Assembly: GCA_965227045.1 (NCBI GenBank)
Contig: OZ245718.1
Coordinates: 2,232,001-2,296,000, forward strand
Length of the DNA stretch: 64,000 nucleotides
Source: UBA10649 sp965227045
Lineage (GTDB): Bacteria; Actinomycetota; Actinomycetes; S36-B12
Direction: 5' to 3'
Of this stretch, positions 60,253 through 64,000 are shown one piece after another. The notes under the pieces are model-generated. The model was given only the letters and a program-made list of their open reading frames with translations, was not told the DNA's origin and searched no databases. Position numbers and translations under genes: made by a program. Positions within the stretch are counted from its first letter, which is position 1. Each line of letters begins with the position of its first letter.

Positions 60253-61014
60253 GTGATCAAGCAGGGAGCGCGTGTCCTCGGCGCATGGCTCGCCATCCCG
60301 TTCCGCTCGACAGGCCGACGCGGCTTCGCCTGGTACGTGAGCAGCGGTATCGCCGAGACAGTGAAGGCCACCGGCACGCTTCCGTCACTCTCGTGGTCGC
60401 AGGATGGCGAGGATTTCGTCTTCGATGAGTTGTTCCCAGCATCGGGCTTCTACGTCGACGTCGGTGCGCACCATCCCGATCGCTATTCGGTCACGCGCAA
60501 GCTGTACGACAAGGGCTGGCACGGAATCAACATTGACTTCTCCCCCGACTTCGAGGCGGTCTTCCGCCTCAGACGACCCCGGGACATAAATGTGTCCGCA
60601 CTGGTCGGCCGCGAGCGCGAGGAGGTCTTCTGGCGATTCCGCGAGGCGACGCTCAGCACTCTCGACGCTGATCGCGCGCGACAACTCGTCGACCTCGGCT
60701 GGGAGCTGGACTCTCAGGAGTCTATGGCCGTCACTCCCCTGTCGACACTGCTCGGACAGCACAGCGTGCCCGGGCAGATCGACCTACTGAGCGTCGACGT
60801 CGAGGGCGAAGATCTCGAGGTGATCAGATCGCTCGACTGGGATCGCTGGCCTGTGGAGAGGTGCCTGGTCGAGATCGTGCTGCCTGCCTACGAGGTGGGT
60901 CGTCATCCGGTTGCGCAATTTCTTGAGGCGAGGGGCCTGAAGCTCACGCGGGTGTGGGGCCGCTCCTGCTTGTTCGAGCGAGACTTTCAGCATGATCCGC
61001 TTGACCGAGGCTAG
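60253..61014 (+). CDS. FkbM-family methyltransferase
   Basis: 253 residues. FYVDVGAHHPDRYSVTRKLY is motif I of the FkbM family and IDLLSVDVEGEDLEVIRSLDW the typical second block. These enzymes mostly methylate hydroxyls of sugars or polyketides. The N-terminal 45 residues are basic and may lie against the membrane. Alone on its strand; ends 2 nt before the stop of the converging GT gene. Confidence 0.88.
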   Translation: MIKQGARVLGAWLAIPFRSTGRRGFAWYVSSGIAETVKATGTLPSLSWSQDGEDFVFDELFPASGFYVDVGAHHPDRYSVTRKLYDKGWHGINIDFSPDFEAVFRLRRPRDINVSALVGREREEVFWRFREATLSTLDADRARQLVDLGWELDSQESMAVTPLSTLLGQHSVPGQIDLLSVDVEGEDLEVIRSLDWDRWPVERCLVEIVLPAYEVGRHPVAQFLEARGLKLTRVWGRSCLFERDFQHDPLDRG

Positions 61015-61016
61015 AG

Positions 61017-61946
61017 CTACCTGCGGCGAGCGAACTGTCTGATCCCCCTGCTCGCTTGACCCACGAGCCCGGGAAGCGAGGCACCGTAGACATGCCGCAT
61101 GAGCCAACGGTCGGCACGCTCGTCGAGTTCAACGGGCGCAGGCGACGAGGGCAGCGCAATCGACTCGACCATGCGCAAGTATTCCGGCATTCGGAGCGTG
61201 TGAGTAGCGTCGGCTCGGAAGCCGACGTTCTCCACGAGGTTCACCGGCGGGGTCGCCGTGTAGCGGCCGGCCGCCATGCTTGCGAAGACCAGTTGCAGGT
61301 CCCACGTGTCTACCGCGTGCCGCGCCATCATGTCGAAGTTCGCCGACCAGAACAGGTACGCCGGAGCGGTTCGCCCCATCGCGTGCCATGCGCGTCGGCT
61401 CGGCAGTTGTGCACGCCACCCTTCGATGTCGAAGTTGTACGTCTGCCACACGCGGCGCCAGGTGGCCCATCCCCAGACGACGGGAACTCGTGAGAAGCGG
61501 TACGTGGACGTGTCGGTCATGTGCTCGGGCGGCACGAAGTTCGTACCGGTGATAGCGAAAACTCGCTCGTCGTCGGCGTAGCGATCGAGCAGCTCACTCG
61601 CGAAGCCGAAGAATGAGGGATCAGCGAGGATGTCGTCCTCGAGGATGATCCCGCGCTCCTCGTGCTCGAAGAACCACGAGATTGCCCCCGAGACACCAAG
61701 GCCGCAACCGAGGTTCTGTTCGCGGAACAGCGTGTGCACTTCGCACTCCCAGTCGATCGTCGCCGCAAGCGCCTGGCAGGCAAGGACTCGTTCCGCCTCA
61801 CCCTCCCGGTCCGAACGCGGACCGTCGACGGCGAGGTAGACACGGGTAGGCGCCACTCGTCGAACCCGATCGATGACCTCGGCGAGGAGGTCGGGCCTGT
61901 TGAAGCCGATGAGCAGCACAGGCTCGTCGTAGCGGTCTGCGTTCAC
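61017..61946 (-). CDS. GT-A glycosyltransferase with GWATWRR motif
   Basis: 309 residues. VLLIGFNRPDLLAEVIDRV, VYLAVDGPR, NLGCGLGVSGAISWFF, IILEDDILA and VVWGWATWRRVW parallel the protein at 50725-51624, so the two are paralogues. GTG at 61946 overlaps the previous stop (GTGA) and so fixes the start. Last gene of a three-gene operon with the DUF2304 protein and a DPM-type GT2. Confidence 0.83.
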   Translation of the reverse strand: MNADRYDEPVLLIGFNRPDLLAEVIDRVRRVAPTRVYLAVDGPRSDREGEAERVLACQALAATIDWECEVHTLFREQNLGCGLGVSGAISWFFEHEERGIILEDDILADPSFFGFASELLDRYADDERVFAITGTNFVPPEHMTDTSTYRFSRVPVVWGWATWRRVWQTYNFDIEGWRAQLPSRRAWHAMGRTAPAYLFWSANFDMMARHAVDTWDLQLVFASMAAGRYTATPPVNLVENVGFRADATHTLRMPEYLRMVESIALPSSPAPVELDERADRWLMRHVYGASLPGLVGQASRGIRQFARRR

Positions 61947-62305
61947 TGCTCCGCGTCGTTCTCCCGCGCCTCGAGACGCCGAAGGCGCTCCTCGAGCAGC
62001 GCCGTCTCCTCCGCCAGCCTCCGGATCCGTGCCTCGTGCCGACTGAGTTCGTAGCTCAGCTGGATGCTGACGAGCACCAGCAGCACGAGGGTGATGAAGA
62101 AGAAGAGGTTCGCGGGAATCTCGACTCCGACGCGGTCGCTGAGCCAGCGCGTCGAGCCCGGGACCAATGCGAAGAAGGCCGCGACGATCGCCACGACCAT
62201 CCACAGCACGGCGTACTTCTCCTTGAGCACACCGCGGCGCAGCAGCCACAGGATGAAGACGAAGATCAGCAGAGCAGCGATCGCGGCGAGGACGTTGGCG
62301 GTCAT
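61943..62305 (-). CDS. DUF2304 membrane protein
   Basis: 120 residues: three helices (about 4-22, 35-53, 68-86) and a charged C-terminal coiled coil (LSRHEARIRRLAEETALLEERLRRLEARE region). The size and LRRGVLKEKYAVLWM segment match DUF2304, commonly encoded beside DPM-type GT2s, where it is presumed to anchor or regulate them. ATG at 62305 overlaps the GT2 stop by 4 nt. Confidence 0.88.
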   Translation of the reverse strand: MTANVLAAIAALLIFVFILWLLRRGVLKEKYAVLWMVVAIVAAFFALVPGSTRWLSDRVGVEIPANLFFFITLVLLVLVSIQLSYELSRHEARIRRLAEETALLEERLRRLEARENDAEQ

Positions 62306-63030
62306 GCCTGATCCTCCTTGTGCGCCTTCGCGCCGCCCTGCAGCATCGTCACGAGCAGCGCCAGGCCCGCACGACCCAGATACAGGGTCGACCAGATTGC
62401 GTTCTTGCTCGGCCGTCCGTACTCGCGGAAGTACATAGTGACGGGCGCCTCTCGGACGACAAGCCCACGGCGAACGGCGATCGCCAGGGAGCCGACGGTG
62501 TCTCCGAGATACTCGGCCGGGTAGTCGACGGCGAACAACGCGATCGCCTTCGGGCCTGCGGACCGAAATCCCGACGTCGTATCGCTGATCGGAGTGCCCG
62601 CCATGCGGCTGATCGACCACGAGAGAAGTGTCATCGCCCAGCGCCGCGGTCCCTTGACGACGTAGGTCGAACCCGGATGGAACCGCGAGCCCACAACGAT
62701 GTCCGCGTCATCGAGTCCGGAGATCAGCGCGTCGAGTTCGGCTGGCTCGTGCTGGCCGTCAGCGTCGACCTGGACCATCGCCGAGTACCCGTTGCGCGCT
62801 GCGTGGAGGAAGGCCGTCCGCATGGCACCGCCCACGCCGACGTTGAACGGCAAGGTGATTACCGTGGCGCCCGCCCCCCTGGCAATCTCCGCGGTGCGGT
62901 CGGTGGATCCATCGCTGACGACGAGAATGTCGGCATCACCACGATGCTCCCGCACACGTGCGATCACCCCCCCGATGGACCCCTCCTCGTTCCAGGCAGG
63001 GATCGCCACGAGGGTGCGGCCAACAGTCAT
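62302..63030 (-). CDS. DPM1-like GT2 (polyprenyl-phosphate sugar synthase candidate)
   Basis: 242 residues. TLVAIPAWNEEGSIGGVI, VVSDGSTDRT, PFNVGVGGAMRTAF and QVDADGQHEP (metal site near residue 96) are typical of dolichol-phosphate-mannose-synthase-like enzymes. It lacks its own helices; the DUF2304 protein encoded next may be its anchor. ATG at 63030 has a TACCGT box 6 nt upstream, so the mRNA is probably leaderless. Confidence 0.85.
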   Translation of the reverse strand: MTVGRTLVAIPAWNEEGSIGGVIARVREHRGDADILVVSDGSTDRTAEIARGAGATVITLPFNVGVGGAMRTAFLHAARNGYSAMVQVDADGQHEPAELDALISGLDDADIVVGSRFHPGSTYVVKGPRRWAMTLLSWSISRMAGTPISDTTSGFRSAGPKAIALFAVDYPAEYLGDTVGSLAIAVRRGLVVREAPVTMYFREYGRPSKNAIWSTLYLGRAGLALLVTMLQGGAKAHKEDQA

Positions 63031-63036
63031 GGCACG

Positions 63037-63042
63037 ACGGTA
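63037..63042 (-). promoter_or_regulatory. -10 box TACCGT, leaderless, for the 63030 GT2 operon
   Basis: TACCGT on the minus strand ends 6 nt before the ATG at 63030. Confidence 0.5.
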
Positions 63043-63071
63043 TCCGAGTTGATCCGGCACCTGCCGCAGGC

Positions 63072-64000
63072 TCAGCCAACCGCAGGAACTGGCGACGGCG
63101 GGGTCGCGCTGGCGGGATCAGCCGGAGCCGCGCTCTCTGGCGGCAACGGAACGGCCGAGTCACTCGGTACGGCCTGCTCGTACGCATCACCAAGGACCCA
63201 GAACTTGATGATCGGCGCTATCTCCAAGGCGAGCGGGAAGCCCAGATTGTGTTCGGCGGCAGGTAAGACGTCGACGACTGGCTCGATCCCTCTCGACCGC
63301 AAGGCGGCGGCAAAGTTCTCTGATTGTGATGCAGGTACTACGACGTCATTTCCGCCAACAAGGAGAAGGACGCCGATAGAAGGCAGTGGATTGTTCGTAT
63401 CCGTTACCCATGCGAGCGGGCTGACGTCGGACCGCTCCTCGGGGGTGCCGCCGCCTGCGAAGAGATCGGGGTAAGGAAGCGTGGGGTCGTATAGGTCGTA
63501 GATGCCGGCCATTCCTATTGCGCCATTGATCGTTACCGGAGGCATGGGGCAGTCGCCACCGAAGCGGTCCTTGGTCAGCGCAACCTCGACGGCGAGATGA
63601 CCTCCCGCGGAATGTCCGGCCAAGAAGATCTGGGTCGGGGGGTAGCCGAGCGCCGTCAGTTGGAACGCGCTCCAACGTGCAGCACATGCGACGTCGTCGA
63701 GAGGTTCAGGAAACTGCGAGCCTGTTTCGGATCCCCCGTAAGTAATCAGCGAAGTGCTGATTCCGGCAGTTTGGAGCGACTGAGCTAAGGGCACGTAGTC
63801 GGTCGGGTCGGAACCAATCCATCCGCCTCCCGGCACGATCACAACGAGTGGCGCGGGACCCTTGGTCGTGCCGACCCGGAGGGTGGCATCGAAACCTGGC
63901 AGGTAGTGATCCGTCAGAATTCCATCAGTCATGACCGCCGTCGTAATCGACGGCGTGACCGAGCTGGGGGCTGACGCAGTGTCCTCTGGCTGCGTTGTAG
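63072..64000 (-). CDS. alpha/beta hydrolase, probably secreted; N-terminus beyond window
   Basis: The frame is open to the window edge; 308 residues are visible. Upstream of the first internal Met the residues are rich in Thr, Ser and Pro, as in the linker of an exported or lipid-anchored protein. The catalytic domain has an oxyanion loop (VVIVPGGGW), the nucleophile in GHSAGG, an acid in VGGNDVVVP and a His in AEHNLGF: the carboxylesterase/BD-FAE type. A Pro/Ala-rich tail of about 25 residues closes it. It could deacetylate the surface glycan, but this is context only. Confidence 0.8.
   Translation of the reverse strand, partial: TTQPEDTASAPSSVTPSITTAVMTDGILTDHYLPGFDATLRVGTTKGPAPLVVIVPGGGWIGSDPTDYVPLAQSLQTAGISTSLITYGGSETGSQFPEPLDDVACAARWSAFQLTALGYPPTQIFLAGHSAGGHLAVEVALTKDRFGGDCPMPPVTINGAIGMAGIYDLYDPTLPYPDLFAGGGTPEERSDVSPLAWVTDTNNPLPSIGVLLLVGGNDVVVPASQSENFAAALRSRGIEPVVDVLPAAEHNLGFPLALEIAPIIKFWVLGDAYEQAVPSDSAVPLPPESAAPADPASATPPSPVPAVG

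Noticed and set aside
1..64000. CRISPR arrays, tRNA or rRNA genes, insertion sequences, integrases, attachment sites
   Set aside because: No regularly spaced repeats, no cloverleaf or rRNA-like stretches, and no transposase or integrase motifs were seen in any frame.
1..64000. Secondary-metabolite cluster with deoxysugar genes
   Set aside because: No polyketide, peptide synthetase or other scaffold gene occurs; the many membrane transferases and acyltransferases fit surface glycan assembly.

Overview
The window is a dense, GC-rich stretch with about 59 protein genes, no RNA genes and no gap of 300 bases or more without a gene. GTG and TTG starts are frequent, -10 boxes are of the TANNNT type, and many transcripts look leaderless. 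This points to a member of the Actinomycetota; the family cannot be fixed from sequence alone. Almost every gene serves cell-surface glycan or glycoprotein assembly: nucleotide-sugar enzymes, GT-A and GT-B glycosyltransferases, large multispanning GT-C-like proteins, O-acyltransferases, methyltransferases and one ABC flippase-type exporter. Genes sit in short runs on alternating strands, and converging genes touch or overlap at their ends.

Layout. (1) 1-6 kb: two related GT2 enzymes interleaved with three GT-C-like membrane proteins. (2) 6-15.3 kb: a CDP-3,6-dideoxyhexose block with rfbF, rfbG and rfbH, an rfbE-like 2-epimerase, two candidate 4-ketoreductases and an RmlC/AscE-like epimerase, plus two DPM-type GT2s. 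(3) 15.3-20.4 kb: acyltransferase-SGNH protein, UDP-glucose 4-epimerase-like SDR, GT-C-like protein and methyltransferase. (4) 20.3-25.1 kb (minus): GtrA, a glutaminase-amidotransferase fusion related to WbpG, a GtrB-type GT2 and a UDP-HexNAc 6-dehydrogenase. (5) 25.2-40.8 kb: ABC exporter, two GT-C-like proteins, acyltransferases, a 2OG-Fe dioxygenase, a TIGR04325-like protein with a DUF6492-like protein, an MBL-fold protein and glycosyltransferases. (6) 40.9-48.9 kb: a pseudaminic acid block (pseF, pseB, pseC, two GNATs of which one should be pseH, pseI) interrupted by a second DUF6492-like gene and a C-methyltransferase; pseG is absent. (7) 48.9-61 kb: further glycosyltransferases, an SDR/DegT aminotransferase pair, a DHFR-like reductase, UDP-xylose synthase and an FkbM methyltransferase. 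(8) 61-64 kb: GT, DUF2304 protein, DPM-type GT and a truncated alpha/beta hydrolase.

Taken together the locus could supply CDP-3,6-dideoxyhexoses (possibly both ascarylose and paratose/tyvelose types), CMP-pseudaminic acid, a UDP-HexNAc uronate that is amidated, UDP-xylose and at least one further amino sugar. DPM-type GT2s, GtrA and DUF2304 would provide polyprenyl-phosphate sugars for the GT-C-like enzymes on the outer face of the membrane. I see no initiating phosphoglycosyltransferase, Wzx flippase or clear Wzy polymerase, so the backbone machinery is probably outside the window or replaced by the ABC exporter and GT-C proteins. The items most worth checking are the glutaminase-WbpG fusion, the two-armed CDP-dideoxyhexose pathway, the pseudaminate route without PseG, and the recurring leaderless promoter architecture.
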